Notes: generated by a model not told the origin, from the sequence alone. A DNA stretch of 64,000 nt from Raineya sp. (GCA_025454915.1 JALONN010000001.1:434001-498000); one strand, 5' to 3'. Shown: positions 36,369 to 44,000, numbered from the stretch's first letter. Translations and numbers: made by a program.

Positions 36369-36803
36369 ATGGCTAAGAAAAATAATACAAATACAGAAGA
36401 ACAAGCATTTTATATATCTAATGAAGACTTGGATATAATTAAACAAGAAACACCTAAAAATCAACGCCAAAGGGCTTTTTTAAACAAGTTGAAATTCTGC
36501 CACGGGGCTTACATTAAAACAGAATTGGATTTAAGTTTATCAGGCAAAGAATACAGTAAAGGATATAGAATTGTTGTCAAAGATTGTGAGAATCAATCGG
36601 TAATACATGGCTCAATTCACGATAAGGAATCACTAGAAAATGCAAAATACAAAATTGGTACAATGGCTTTTGCTTTATCCAACATGCTCAAATTTATAGA
36701 TAAAAATGAAGCAGATATTTTGAAGAGTTTTGAGAAAAAGGAATATAAAAAGAAAATATCAAAGCCAAAATCAGGCATACAACCACTTAAAAAAAGAAAC
36801 TAA
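36369..36803 (+). CDS. Hypothetical protein
   Basis: The product is 144 residues, soluble, with a basic tail (KKKISKPKSGIQPLKKRN). No family recognised. Ends one base before the Tad2-like gene, so the two are probably cotranslated. Confidence 0.65.
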   Translation: MAKKNNTNTEEQAFYISNEDLDIIKQETPKNQRQRAFLNKLKFCHGAYIKTELDLSLSGKEYSKGYRIVVKDCENQSVIHGSIHDKESLENAKYKIGTMAFALSNMLKFIDKNEADILKSFEKKEYKKKISKPKSGIQPLKKRN

Positions 36804-36804
36804 C

Positions 36805-37440
36805 ATGAAATACGCAAATTTAGAAAAACAGATTTTTGATACTCTTAAAGATATTTTGCAAGAGTGGTTCCCTGGAAAAGAAGTTCAAGAGGAAACCCTA
36901 TTAGAAATAGAGAATCCTTATGGAATGTATTTTTGTGGTAAACGCCTTTTTGTGAAAGTTCCTTTTGATACAAACTATCAAGAAATTCTAGAAAAATGTA
37001 ATGAAGCAGAATTGGAGCTTGATAGCCTTTTTATACTTCACCCATCGCTTTTAAAAGAAGCAGATGATAATTGTACCCTCCGTGTAGGTATTGATTTACC
37101 AAATTACCATGTAGCTGAAAAAATAAGAGTTTTCTCTAAGCTTAGAAATACACCTAAAATAAACTTTTCTCAGGCATTAGAAGCCCTTAAAAAAGGAAAA
37201 AAAGTTTCAAAATTTTCTTGGTTTAATTTAGATGAATATTTGTGGCTTCTCCCCGAAGCTGTAGTAAAAAAAGAATGGGTAAAAGATCCTATGCTTTTAG
37301 AAACCTTTGGCGAATATGATACAATTAAATGCCTTTCATCTATTCGCAAAAAAACAACTCATGGAAATATACTAACGGGTTGGGCTCCCAATCAACAAGA
37401 GTTGTTTGATGAAGATTATTTTATACTAGAAAATTTATAA
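36805..37440 (+). CDS. Tad2-like (DUF2829) protein, Thoeris anti-defence candidate
   Basis: The product is 211 residues from the ATG giving MKYANLEKQIFD; an in-frame ATG upstream lies inside the previous gene. Residues about 118-210 match the Tad2/DUF2829 layout: INFSQALEALKKGKKVSKFSWF, then a central strand pair (EYLWLLPEAVV) and a C-terminal TGWAPNQQELFDEDYFIL. Typical members read FxEALxALKxGKKVxRxxW ... WxxSQxDLLAEDW. Tad2 sponges cyclic-ADPR signals to block Thoeris immunity. The first 115 residues are an extra N-terminal domain of unknown role. Confidence 0.75.
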   Translation: MKYANLEKQIFDTLKDILQEWFPGKEVQEETLLEIENPYGMYFCGKRLFVKVPFDTNYQEILEKCNEAELELDSLFILHPSLLKEADDNCTLRVGIDLPNYHVAEKIRVFSKLRNTPKINFSQALEALKKGKKVSKFSWFNLDEYLWLLPEAVVKKEWVKDPMLLETFGEYDTIKCLSSIRKKTTHGNILTGWAPNQQELFDEDYFILENL

Positions 37441-37442
37441 TC

Positions 37443-37754
37443 ATGGATATAGTAGGCTATTTTCTTGGATGTATCACAGGTTTTTTTGCTGGATTCTTTG
37501 TTTTGAGCCTCTTACTAGCAAAACAGAATCAGAAACAACAAAAGAAACCTTCAATAGTAGAAATGCCTAGTGCAACAGCGATTATAAAGGATTTAGAAGA
37601 AAGAAATGAGAATCTAGCAAAAGTAAATAATGAATTAACAAAAATTATCAATGAATTGGAGAAAATACGTGATGAAATGCAAATAGAAATAAATCATCAC
37701 GAAAATGGAAGAATGATTAGAAGAAGTATAGAGAGTAGTAAAGATATTTTTTAA
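37443..37754 (+). CDS. Membrane-anchored coiled-coil protein
   Basis: The product is 103 residues. One N-terminal membrane segment (about 3-27), then a coiled coil (about 50-85, NENLAKVNNELTKIINELEKI). The layout resembles spanin or holin-associated proteins, but its early location argues against a lysis role. Last gene before the pentamer arrays. Confidence 0.65.
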   Translation: MDIVGYFLGCITGFFAGFFVLSLLLAKQNQKQQKKPSIVEMPSATAIIKDLEERNENLAKVNNELTKIINELEKIRDEMQIEINHHENGRMIRRSIESSKDIF

Positions 37755-38342
37755 GTGGTGAGGTGTGGTAGTGTCGGGTGAGGTGAGGTAAGGCATGGTT
37801 ATGGGGCGTAAGCCCTCAAAGCTTCTTAGGAGGCAAAAAGTTCTTTGAATATGGTGAGGTTTTATAAGGTCAGGTTAGGCATGGCACGGAGGGGTGGGGT
37901 GAGGCATGGTCGGGTAAGGTTTGGCATAGGGCGTAAGCCCTCAAAGCTTCTTAGGAAGCAAAAAGTTCTTTGAATATGGGAATGTTTTATGAGGTTTGGT
38001 CAGGTGTGATTGGGTATGGCGAGGTGCGGTAAGGTTTGGCATGGCACAGGGCGTAAGCCCTCAAAGCTTCTTTAGGAAGCAAAAAGTTCTTTGAATGTGG
38101 TTTGGTGGGGTAGGGTGTGGTAGGGCAAGGTTAGGTATGGTTTGGTGGGGTATGGCACAGGGCGTAAGCCCTCAAAGCTTCTTTAGGAAGCAAAAGTTCT
38201 TTGAATTGGTATGGTATGGCGAGGTGAGGCAAGGTATTGCATGGTGTGGTATTGCGTGGAATGGTTAGGTGGGGAGTGGCAAGGTACGGTAAGGATAAGG
38301 GCGTAAGCCCTTTTTGTAAGCGTTTAACTAAAAAGTAAATAT
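37755..38342 (+). repeat. Five (GGYNN)n pentamer arrays separated by hairpin/boxA-like units
   Basis: Arrays of five-base units GG(T/C)NN, mostly without loss of phase: 37757-37801 (9 units), 37853-37927 (15), about 37978-38047 (14, first three degenerate), 38099-38158 (12) and 38208-38297 (18). Each is followed by a conserved 47-48-base unit: hairpin GGGC-GTAA-GCCC, CTCAAA, hairpin GCTTC-TTAG-GAAGC, then AAAAAGTTCTTTGAAT, at 37804-37850, 37929-37975, 38049-38096 and 38160-38206. The last array ends in GGGCGTAAGCCC + T5 (38299-38315). No protein-coding function is plausible. Confidence 0.9.
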
Positions 38343-38942
38343 ATGACAAATGTAACCAATGGAGCTCAAGCATTTATACAAGCTCCTTATGTTGTGAAAG
38401 TAAAAATTGTAGGTACAAGTGCTATTTTATTCCATAGATGGAATAACGAAGCCGTAGCCGAAAAAGCTAAAGCCAAAAAGGGAAGTGCTGCAAAGAAAAT
38501 GGACGATGTGGAAACATACGTGTATAGGGATGAAGAAGGGAATATTTGTATTCCTACGGAATATCTTAGAATGGCAATTGTCAATAGTGGGAAATCGTTT
38601 CAGGATCCAAGAAGCCCACGCAAAACGGCTTCCGATTTGCTTAAAGCTGCAATTGTTAGTATAGAATTACTGAATCCTATTCTAGTAAAAGGTGAAAAAA
38701 CAAAAGAATGGGATGAGCTTTTTGCTGCAAAAGTGAATGTACAAAGGAATGGCATTACCAGGGTTCGCCCTATGTTTCACAAAGGTTGGCAAGCTGAATT
38801 TTGCTTACAAATCAATCTTCCTGAGTACGTAGATGAAATGTTTTTATTACAAATTATCAATAATGCAGGTCGTACTGTAGGTGTAGCAGATTTTCGCCCT
38901 ACCTATGGTCGTTTTGAAGTAGTGAATTTTGAAAAAATTTAA
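38343..38942 (+). CDS. Conserved phage protein, unknown function
   Basis: The product is 199 residues. Conserved-looking stretches: VKIVGTSAILFHRWNNEAV (about 20-38), YVYRDEEGNICIPTEYLRMAIV (about 58-79) and the end VGVADFRPTYGRFEVVNFE. I recognise the type as a recurring hypothetical protein of phages, perhaps a nucleic-acid metabolism accessory protein, but know no function. Lies directly downstream of the pentamer arrays. Confidence 0.75.
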   Translation: MTNVTNGAQAFIQAPYVVKVKIVGTSAILFHRWNNEAVAEKAKAKKGSAAKKMDDVETYVYRDEEGNICIPTEYLRMAIVNSGKSFQDPRSPRKTASDLLKAAIVSIELLNPILVKGEKTKEWDELFAAKVNVQRNGITRVRPMFHKGWQAEFCLQINLPEYVDEMFLLQIINNAGRTVGVADFRPTYGRFEVVNFEKI

Positions 38943-38958
38943 AATAGGGTGTGGGACG

Positions 38959-39021
38959 TGCAATGTGGCTGAGAGGCAAAAGCATTAAAAGACGTAGGTT
39001 CGAATCCTACCATTGCACCCA
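38959..39021 (+). tRNA. tRNA-like sequence lacking an anticodon arm, CCA encoded
   Basis: Acceptor TGCAATG/CATTGCA extended by G-1:C73, D-arm GCT/AGC with a 10-nt loop, and perfect T-arm GTAGG-TTCGAAT-CCTAC are followed by an encoded CCA. Between D-arm and T-arm there are only ten bases (ATTAAAAGAC), so there is no anticodon arm. The result is a 60-nt body plus CCA. A charged or CCA-bearing mimic, or a deletion derivative, is possible. Confidence 0.6.
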
Positions 39022-39124
39022 TGAACGCTGTGAAGCGTCCAAAATAGCCCAAACGTGGGGTATTTTTTCCATAATGAGGAGAGACACATAGATTACGTAA
39101 CACCGCAAGCCTTCGGGTTTGTAA
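39022..39124 (+). other. Spacer between tRNA-like and tRNA-Gly with two hairpins
   Basis: Hairpin ACGCT-GTGA-AGCGT starts just after the encoded CCA, and CAAGCC-TTCG-GGTTTG (UUCG tetraloop) lies just before the tRNA-Gly. They probably frame processing of the RNA genes. No protein gene. Confidence 0.5.
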
Positions 39125-39195
39125 GCAAGAATAGTTTAATGGTAGAACAATACACTTCCAATGTATCGGTGAAAGTTCGATTCTTTCTTCTTGCT
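39125..39195 (+). tRNA. tRNA-Gly (anticodon TCC)
   Basis: Complete cloverleaf: acceptor GCAAGAA/TTCTTGC, D-arm around GTTTAATGGTAGAAC, anticodon stem ATACA/TGTAT with loop CTTCCAA (anticodon TCC), T-arm GAAAG-TTCGATT-CTTTC, discriminator T; CCA is not encoded. Ends 14 bases before the next gene. Phage-encoded tRNAs often support late codon use; Gly GGA codons are frequent in the element. Confidence 0.92.
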
Positions 39196-39209
39196 CTAAA
39201 TATTTTACC

Positions 39210-39497
39210 ATGGAAAAGAAATTTTTGCACATATATATTCAAGCAAGGTGGGCTTTTACGCAAAAAATGATTGATGAAGCTATGATGATGAATAATAAGT
39301 GTGATTGGTATAGATATGCTGAAGGGGTTTATTTGGTGCATACAAACCTTACTATCAATGAATGTTATATGAATTTACAACCTTTTGGTAATAGCATTTT
39401 TATAGCTGAATTGAATATTGATAATATAAAAGGTTGGATGCCTAATGATTTTGGGGATTTCATTAACACAGTCAAAAGAAAACAAAAAAATGGTTGA
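39210..39497 (+). CDS. Small hypothetical protein
   Basis: The product is 95 residues, MEKKFLHIYIQARWAFTQKM start, soluble, alternating alpha/beta. The pattern FVYLVHTNLTINECY ... FGNSIFIAELNID could be a ferredoxin-like fold (as in Cas2/VapD-like proteins), but no catalytic motif is visible. Its end is 3 bases before the next ORF. Confidence 0.6.
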   Translation: MEKKFLHIYIQARWAFTQKMIDEAMMMNNKCDWYRYAEGVYLVHTNLTINECYMNLQPFGNSIFIAELNIDNIKGWMPNDFGDFINTVKRKQKNG

Positions 39498-39500
39498 TAT

Positions 39501-39788
39501 ATGGAAACACCAGGCACAAAATTGATTGATGCTTTAAAGCAATTACAGGAGGCTTTAAACAGTAAAAATGAAGCAAATTACCAATTAACCAAAGAAGAAA
39601 TCAAAGAGGTTAATAAGCTGATTTTTAATGCACCAATAAAATATTTTATTAGATGTTACTCTGTAGGTTCTATGGTTATTGATGGTATTAGTTTTTTGAA
39701 AGATTATGGAGATCATATCACAAGAAAAGCAGAGAGAGCAAAGAGAAGAGAAGAAAGGAAAAATAATCAAGAAACTGAAACAAATTGA
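39501..39788 (+). CDS. Small helical hypothetical protein
   Basis: The product is 95 residues, basic C-terminal helix (KAERAKRREERKNNQETETN). No family recognised. In a chain of genes with tiny gaps. Confidence 0.6.
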   Translation: METPGTKLIDALKQLQEALNSKNEANYQLTKEEIKEVNKLIFNAPIKYFIRCYSVGSMVIDGISFLKDYGDHITRKAERAKRREERKNNQETETN

Positions 39789-39803
39789 TTTATGGTGTAC
39801 ATC

Positions 39804-40055
39804 ATGTCAGAATTGGAACAATGGAAAAAGTATGAATGTGAAGTAGAAGCGAATAGAGAAGCATTATTCAAAGTTTTGGAACAACTTGAGGAAGAATGGA
39901 ATAAAGAATTTTCTAAATGGAGAATGTTCAGAAATAAGAAAAAACTTGCAGAGTTAGAAGATAAGATAGAAGTTTTGAATGAATCTATTCGTTTTCTAAG
40001 CGATTATAACAACGAACTAGAAAAGCATATACATCAAATAGAGTACCCTTTTTAA
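39804..40055 (+). CDS. Coiled-coil hypothetical protein
   Basis: The product is 83 residues from the ATG giving MSELEQWKKYECE; an ATG 12 bases upstream is an alternative start. Almost wholly coiled coil, rich in E and K. One base before the next small gene. Role unknown. Confidence 0.6.
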   Translation: MSELEQWKKYECEVEANREALFKVLEQLEEEWNKEFSKWRMFRNKKKLAELEDKIEVLNESIRFLSDYNNELEKHIHQIEYPF

Positions 40056-40056
40056 C

Positions 40057-40152
40057 ATGAATACATTACTTTCCATACTGATTTTGCCCTTTGTATTTTT
40101 AATACTTTGGGATATTGAGGACAACAAAAAACATATTAAAAATTATGAATAG
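40057..40152 (+). CDS. Membrane microprotein (31 residues)
   Basis: MNTLLSILILPFVFLILWDI followed by a charged tail. One membrane helix. It overlaps the next gene by 8 bases (start at 40145), the tight packing typical of real phage genes. Too short for any family call. Confidence 0.5.
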   Translation: MNTLLSILILPFVFLILWDIEDNKKHIKNYE

Positions 40153-40495
40153 TATTTATGTAATTCCGATTTTCTGTATAGGCTTGTTTGCTGTTGGTGC
40201 ATCTGTATTATACACAATATATGCCCTTAAATCAAAAAATCTTGCAAACAAAGCCATGCTTCCCAAATCAGGGAGTAGAATCTTAGGTACCATGCAGGCA
40301 AGACTTCTAAGAATGGGAATTTTAAGCAGTTTTGGAGGAATTACAATGCTTTTAATATTGCCTTTTTTTAATGTAGAAAGCTATATCATAGATTTTTATA
40401 AAAATATATTAAGTGGAAGTATTTTATTCCTTCAGACAGCAATAGCCCTTTGGATTATTGGTGAAGGGGAAAAATCAAATATTAAAAATGGATAA
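40145..40495 (+). CDS. Three-span membrane protein
   Basis: The product is 116 residues from the ATG giving MNSIYVIPIFCIGLF, overlapping the preceding micro-ORF. Hydrophobic segments at about 5-28, 52-75 and 85-105. No family recognised; could be a holin, but position is among early genes. Confidence 0.65.
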   Translation: MNSIYVIPIFCIGLFAVGASVLYTIYALKSKNLANKAMLPKSGSRILGTMQARLLRMGILSSFGGITMLLILPFFNVESYIIDFYKNILSGSILFLQTAIALWIIGEGEKSNIKNG

Positions 40496-40811
40496 TGCTG
40501 AAGATAAATATTTTGAAAAGTGGGTGATTCTTGGAAAATACGTAAAAATCCTAGAAAAAGAAAACGCAGTATTAAAGCAAGAAATAGGGGTTTTAAAAAG
40601 TGAGAGGGATGAGCTGCAATATGCACTTGAAAAGGAAATACTCCCCATTCCTAAAGCGGATAGAAAAGCATTTAAAAAAGATTTTTTTGTAAGAGAAATA
40701 TTAGAAGCTTTTGAAAAGCTAAAACAAGTAAATAATAAGCTAGAATTAGAAAACAGAAGGTTAAAAAGAAGCAACGATATACTCTGTGAAAAAATAGCCA
40801 AAAATCAATAG
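40488..40811 (+). CDS. Coiled-coil hypothetical protein
   Basis: The product is 107 residues from the ATG giving MDNAEDKYFEKW; overlaps the upstream gene by 8 bases. Two coiled-coil segments (about 15-50 and 78-105). No family recognised. Confidence 0.65.
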   Translation: MDNAEDKYFEKWVILGKYVKILEKENAVLKQEIGVLKSERDELQYALEKEILPIPKADRKAFKKDFFVREILEAFEKLKQVNNKLELENRRLKRSNDILCEKIAKNQ

Positions 40812-40853
40812 TTAAATTCTTAATTAATTATAAACCTAAAAAAACCTAAAAAA

Positions 40854-41273
40854 ATGAAAGAAACAATGTTTTTCAGAGTAAAAAAAGGCACCCTACAGGA
40901 AGAGATTATCCCCGTGGATGATATTGCAGGAGTGAAACGTTCAAGTGTGGACGGCTCATGTTTGATTGCAAGAAAAAGCACTTCTATACACTCGCTTGTG
41001 GAAGCTTCCATTGAGAAAGTAGCCCTATACCTTCCCAATTTGGTAGATATTGAAGAAGAGCAAGAAGAAGTATCTAACCAGGAAGAAACCATTGAAGAGG
41101 TAAAGGAAGAACCTAAAAAAGAAATTGAGGAAATTAAAGAAGAATCATTAAGCCAGGACCAGCCGAAAGAAGAAGTTGATACTGAAAAACCAGCCATCAC
41201 TGAGGAATTAAAGGAAGTAGTAGATTTTAAAGAAGTAGAATCTACAGATACCACAAACGAAACAAACCAATAA
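40854..41273 (+). CDS. Protein with long acidic tail
   Basis: The product is 139 residues. The first 60 are mixed (MKETMFFRVKKGTLQEEIIP...), with RSSVDGSCLIARKSTSIHSLVEASIE; the remainder (about 62-139) is a low-complexity Glu/Lys/Thr tail. A nucleic-acid mimic or binding-partner scaffold is possible, but not shown. Preceded by a 42-base AT-rich gap. Confidence 0.65.
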   Translation: MKETMFFRVKKGTLQEEIIPVDDIAGVKRSSVDGSCLIARKSTSIHSLVEASIEKVALYLPNLVDIEEEQEEVSNQEETIEEVKEEPKKEIEEIKEESLSQDQPKEEVDTEKPAITEELKEVVDFKEVESTDTTNETNQ

Positions 41274-41338
41274 CCACATAAAAAAAGCCCGAAATGTTGG
41301 AGCATTCCGAGCTATTTCTAACTAAAAAATATAGTTAT

Positions 41339-41479
41339 ATGACTGACACAAATGTAAAAAAAGGTTCTGATAAAACAAAACCTACGAGAGAAAAAAATGT
41401 AGTTGCTAATGCTACAGGCTACAAAGAAGTAAATCTAACGGGTTTCATGGCTAAAGTTTTGAATTATGGAAGAAGCTAA
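41339..41479 (+). CDS. Small basic hypothetical protein (46 residues)
   Basis: MTDTNVKKGSDKTKPTREKN..., from the ATG after a typical A-rich leader; a longer in-frame version from 41294 is less likely. Disordered-looking with a C-terminal helix (GFMAKVLNYGRS). Overlaps the next gene by 14 bases. Confidence 0.5.
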   Translation: MTDTNVKKGSDKTKPTREKNVVANATGYKEVNLTGFMAKVLNYGRS

Positions 41480-41750
41480 TAAACTCTTACTAGAAGCTGT
41501 AAAGGCTTTGATTCAAGATTTTGAACATTGCGACGTAACGTTTGTTTACGGCTCGTTAAAAAAGGTAGAAAAACCTCACGACATGGAAAAACTCTATGAT
41601 GTGGATAAAAAGAAAGCTAGGATGATTAAAATGCGTGAAGTTTTAGAAGAAATCCTTAATTCTGATGCTACCCAAAAATGCCTGTTAAAACAACTACATG
41701 CAAAGCTTCCACAGCAATTGAATCTTTTTCAAGATGGAAACGCTGAGTGA
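41466..41750 (+). CDS. Small hypothetical protein
   Basis: The product is 94 residues, helical (MEEANKLLLEAVKALIQDF), ending QLNLFQDGNAE. The QLNLF end resembles a clamp-binding (QxxLF) motif, so contact with the replication sliding clamp is conceivable. No family recognised. Confidence 0.6.
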   Translation: MEEANKLLLEAVKALIQDFEHCDVTFVYGSLKKVEKPHDMEKLYDVDKKKARMIKMREVLEEILNSDATQKCLLKQLHAKLPQQLNLFQDGNAE

Positions 41751-41820
41751 AATCGTAGCAATTATGATGGTGTTTGGAGGCTTAATTTACGGGCTCCAAA
41801 CACCTAAAAAAAAGAGATAG
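41734..41820 (+). CDS. Membrane microprotein (28 residues)
   Basis: METLSEIVAIMMVFGGLIYG then a basic tail. One short helix. Overlaps the upstream gene by 17 bases. Tentative. Confidence 0.4.
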   Translation: METLSEIVAIMMVFGGLIYGLQTPKKKR

Positions 41821-41970
41821 AAAACATACATATTGTCTATATAAAAGTTTAAAAGCACTTCTTTAAGCCTTTTTATTGACTTCATTTCAGGTACTTGTAA
41901 GAAGTGGCAAGCATCCAAAAATGAAGACAGGAAGCTATTTGCTTTTATTTTTTTTGCCAATATAAAAAAA

Positions 41971-42052
41971 TGTCTTCTGTCGGAATTTGGCTAAAAAGCC
42001 AAATGTCTTCTATGTTCTGTCTTCTCTTTGTCTTCTACTGTCAGACTGTCAG
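41971..42052. repeat. Candidate origin iterons (TGTCTTCT x4, ACTGTCAG x2)
   Basis: Four direct copies of TGTCTTCT at 41971-41978, 42004-42011, 42018-42025 and 42029-42036, then ACTGTCAG at 42037-42044 and 42045-42052. An inverted GAAGACA occurs near 41922. All sit in the 271-base gap ahead of the gene at 42092. Direct repeats before a larger gene recall plasmid or phage replication origins. Confidence 0.55.
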
Positions 42053-42091
42053 CAGACAAAGGCGAAAAATCAAAAAAAATCCTAAATTTTT

Positions 42092-42946
42092 ATGAAAAAC
42101 GCCCAAAGCAATAGAAAGACGGGCTATTTCCCCGCTAAAATAGCCCCGTTTTTTCACATGATACGCCTAAAACCTGAGTTTATTAGAAATCCTGAAAGTT
42201 TAACCGATGGATGTTTAACAGGCAATTCAGGAGGCATGCCACCTGATTATAATTTTTTTGAAAAATATGGTGAGGATTGTGATTTAGCAGCTCTAAAGCT
42301 CAAACACACCAAGAAAATCCTAACTGAGCAGGTAAAGCGAATAGCCAAAAAGTACCTAGGAAAAGAGGCAACAAGTATTTCATTTTATGCTTACACTACT
42401 TCTTCCAAAATTAAAGATGAAAGTGAGTGGCTGTTTACGATGAACGTAAATAATTACGAACTAAGTAAAAAGGTTCAAGAAACGAAAGAACTTGATTGGA
42501 TGATTGGAATACTAGAACATTGGTATGCTGAAGGATCAGCCGAAACAATCTTTGATATCCTGGCACAAGCTAAAAAATCTAATTACAAAAAGCCTCTCCA
42601 GGAACTCTATCATGAAGCCTTGGATAGAGTATTTACCAACCAAAAGGACCACAATTGGAAAATGAGTTTTAGAATTTTAAAACCTGAGATTGTAGATACT
42701 CCTGAAGGCAGAAAAGTTGTACTTAAATTCCCAAAAGGTGCAAATGTTCAAGAAATCGCAAAGCAATTCGGTTCAAGCTTGGTCCAAGTAGCCAATATTT
42801 TAGAATGTGCTTTAATTGATTTAGTGCCGTATGGAGAAAACCATTTTGCATCTTACCAGGAAGAAAAAGAGGTACCCAATCTCAATCTTGATGCAACCAA
42901 TCAACTTATTTCAAAATTTCAAATCAATAAGAAAAATGAACACTAA
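42092..42946 (+). CDS. Candidate replication protein downstream of iterons
   Basis: The product is 284 residues, soluble. Start at the ATG giving MKNAQSNRKTGYFPAKIAPFF. A segment near residues 225-255 (NVQEIAKQFGSSLVQVANIL) reads like a helix-turn-helix. No catalytic motif for polymerase, primase or nickase is visible. The role as initiator is suggested by the iterons just upstream and by being the largest protein of its neighbourhood. Could equally be another DNA-binding protein. Confidence 0.6.
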   Translation: MKNAQSNRKTGYFPAKIAPFFHMIRLKPEFIRNPESLTDGCLTGNSGGMPPDYNFFEKYGEDCDLAALKLKHTKKILTEQVKRIAKKYLGKEATSISFYAYTTSSKIKDESEWLFTMNVNNYELSKKVQETKELDWMIGILEHWYAEGSAETIFDILAQAKKSNYKKPLQELYHEALDRVFTNQKDHNWKMSFRILKPEIVDTPEGRKVVLKFPKGANVQEIAKQFGSSLVQVANILECALIDLVPYGENHFASYQEEKEVPNLNLDATNQLISKFQINKKNEH

Positions 42947-43223
42947 ACTATCTCCCGAAAGGCAAAAAAGATATAAGGAGGTTTTTAAAACCATTAAAAA
43001 GGTTTTCAATAAAGCCATAGAAAAGCTGAATAGAAATAATCCACTTCAATTCTATCTAACCAACGAAGAAATAAGAAACTATTTGGCTGAAGAATTTGAA
43101 GGTGATGCAAAAAAAGCTGAGAGCTGTTTGCAGTTTGCCAAAAAAGAAAAGATTGTGAATTGTGATCGCTTGTACTCTCATTACTATTCATACACTTTTA
43201 ACGATACCAAAGATGATAAGTAG
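42936..43223 (+). CDS. Hypothetical protein, winged-helix-like
   Basis: The product is 95 residues from the ATG giving MNTKLSPERQKRYKE, overlapping the upstream gene by 11 bases (a longer frame from 42831 is inside that gene). Helical with a short beta tail (YSHYYSYTFND), compatible with a small winged helix. Basic. No family recognised. Confidence 0.6.
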   Translation: MNTKLSPERQKRYKEVFKTIKKVFNKAIEKLNRNNPLQFYLTNEEIRNYLAEEFEGDAKKAESCLQFAKKEKIVNCDRLYSHYYSYTFNDTKDDK

Positions 43224-43713
43224 AACCATAGAATTAACAGAAAGCGAGTTTAAAAACTTGAAAGAAAGTTTGCAGCAGCTTTGCTGTGAAGAGCTCTCTA
43301 TCAAAAGTAACACCTTGGTAAAATTAGAGCTCATTAAAATCTTTTCCAAAAAGATAGCTGGAAAGCAGTATAAGCCTAAAATGAAACTGAAATTAGATTT
43401 GGTTGAACTTTTTGCTCTTTGGTGTAGCATGCTTCTAGAACCTATCAATTTGCATAAAATATTAACTGAGGCTATTCACGAACATAATACACAATTACGT
43501 AAAGATGGTGTATTGATTCCTGAGCAACCTGAAAAGCAAACTTCTGATATAAATAATTTCCAATTCGATCAGGTAAAACAGATGGAAGATTTTTTGAATC
43601 ATATTTTTTCTTCCTATTCAGGACCTATGGCTTATGAGGCTTTTAAGGTAATTTATGGAGCTGTTTCCAATTCTCCTTATTCATTACCAAGTAAATCAAA
43701 AACTATTAACTAA
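43213..43713 (+). CDS. Hypothetical helical protein
   Basis: The product is 166 residues from the ATG giving MISRTIELTESEF, overlapping the preceding gene by 11 bases. Mostly alpha-helical. No family recognised. Confidence 0.6.
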   Translation: MISRTIELTESEFKNLKESLQQLCCEELSIKSNTLVKLELIKIFSKKIAGKQYKPKMKLKLDLVELFALWCSMLLEPINLHKILTEAIHEHNTQLRKDGVLIPEQPEKQTSDINNFQFDQVKQMEDFLNHIFSSYSGPMAYEAFKVIYGAVSNSPYSLPSKSKTIN

Positions 43714-43721
43714 CTGATTTT

Positions 43722-44000
43722 ATGAAATATCTAGTAAAGTACCAGGTTAAAGTAAAGTTTACTATTGGGGGCTTACACTTTAAATCAAAAGATAAAAAAT
43801 CACAAATTTTTGATTGTGATAAAAAGGATTTAGAAAACTTACTACCCTCCATACAATACAATGGAAGGCATGAATGCAAGAAGTTTTTTAAACTCAAAAT
43901 GAGTGATGGTAACATAACCGAAGAAGCCCAAAATGTAGAGTTTGACGTAGAAATTTTAAGTGTTTCACCTATCATCCCTAATCTTATTCCCAATGAATAG
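43722..44000 (+). CDS. Small hypothetical protein
   Basis: The product is 92 residues; beta-strand start (MKYLVKYQVKVKFTIGGLHF), ending VSPIIPNLIPNE. Overlaps the next gene by 8 bases. No family recognised. Confidence 0.6.
   Translation: MKYLVKYQVKVKFTIGGLHFKSKDKKSQIFDCDKKDLENLLPSIQYNGRHECKKFFKLKMSDGNITEEAQNVEFDVEILSVSPIIPNLIPNE

Noticed and set aside
37755..38342. CRISPR array (regular repeats with spacers)
   Set aside because: The 47-48-base units have internal hairpins, but the spacers between them are themselves pentamer arrays of varied length with low-complexity sequence, not unique spacers, and there are no cas genes nearby.
38131..38373. Minus-strand reading frame rich in Leu/Pro/Thr/His
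   Set aside because: It is a mirror of the GGYNN arrays on the other strand; the amino-acid pattern follows the five-base repeat and has no coding character.
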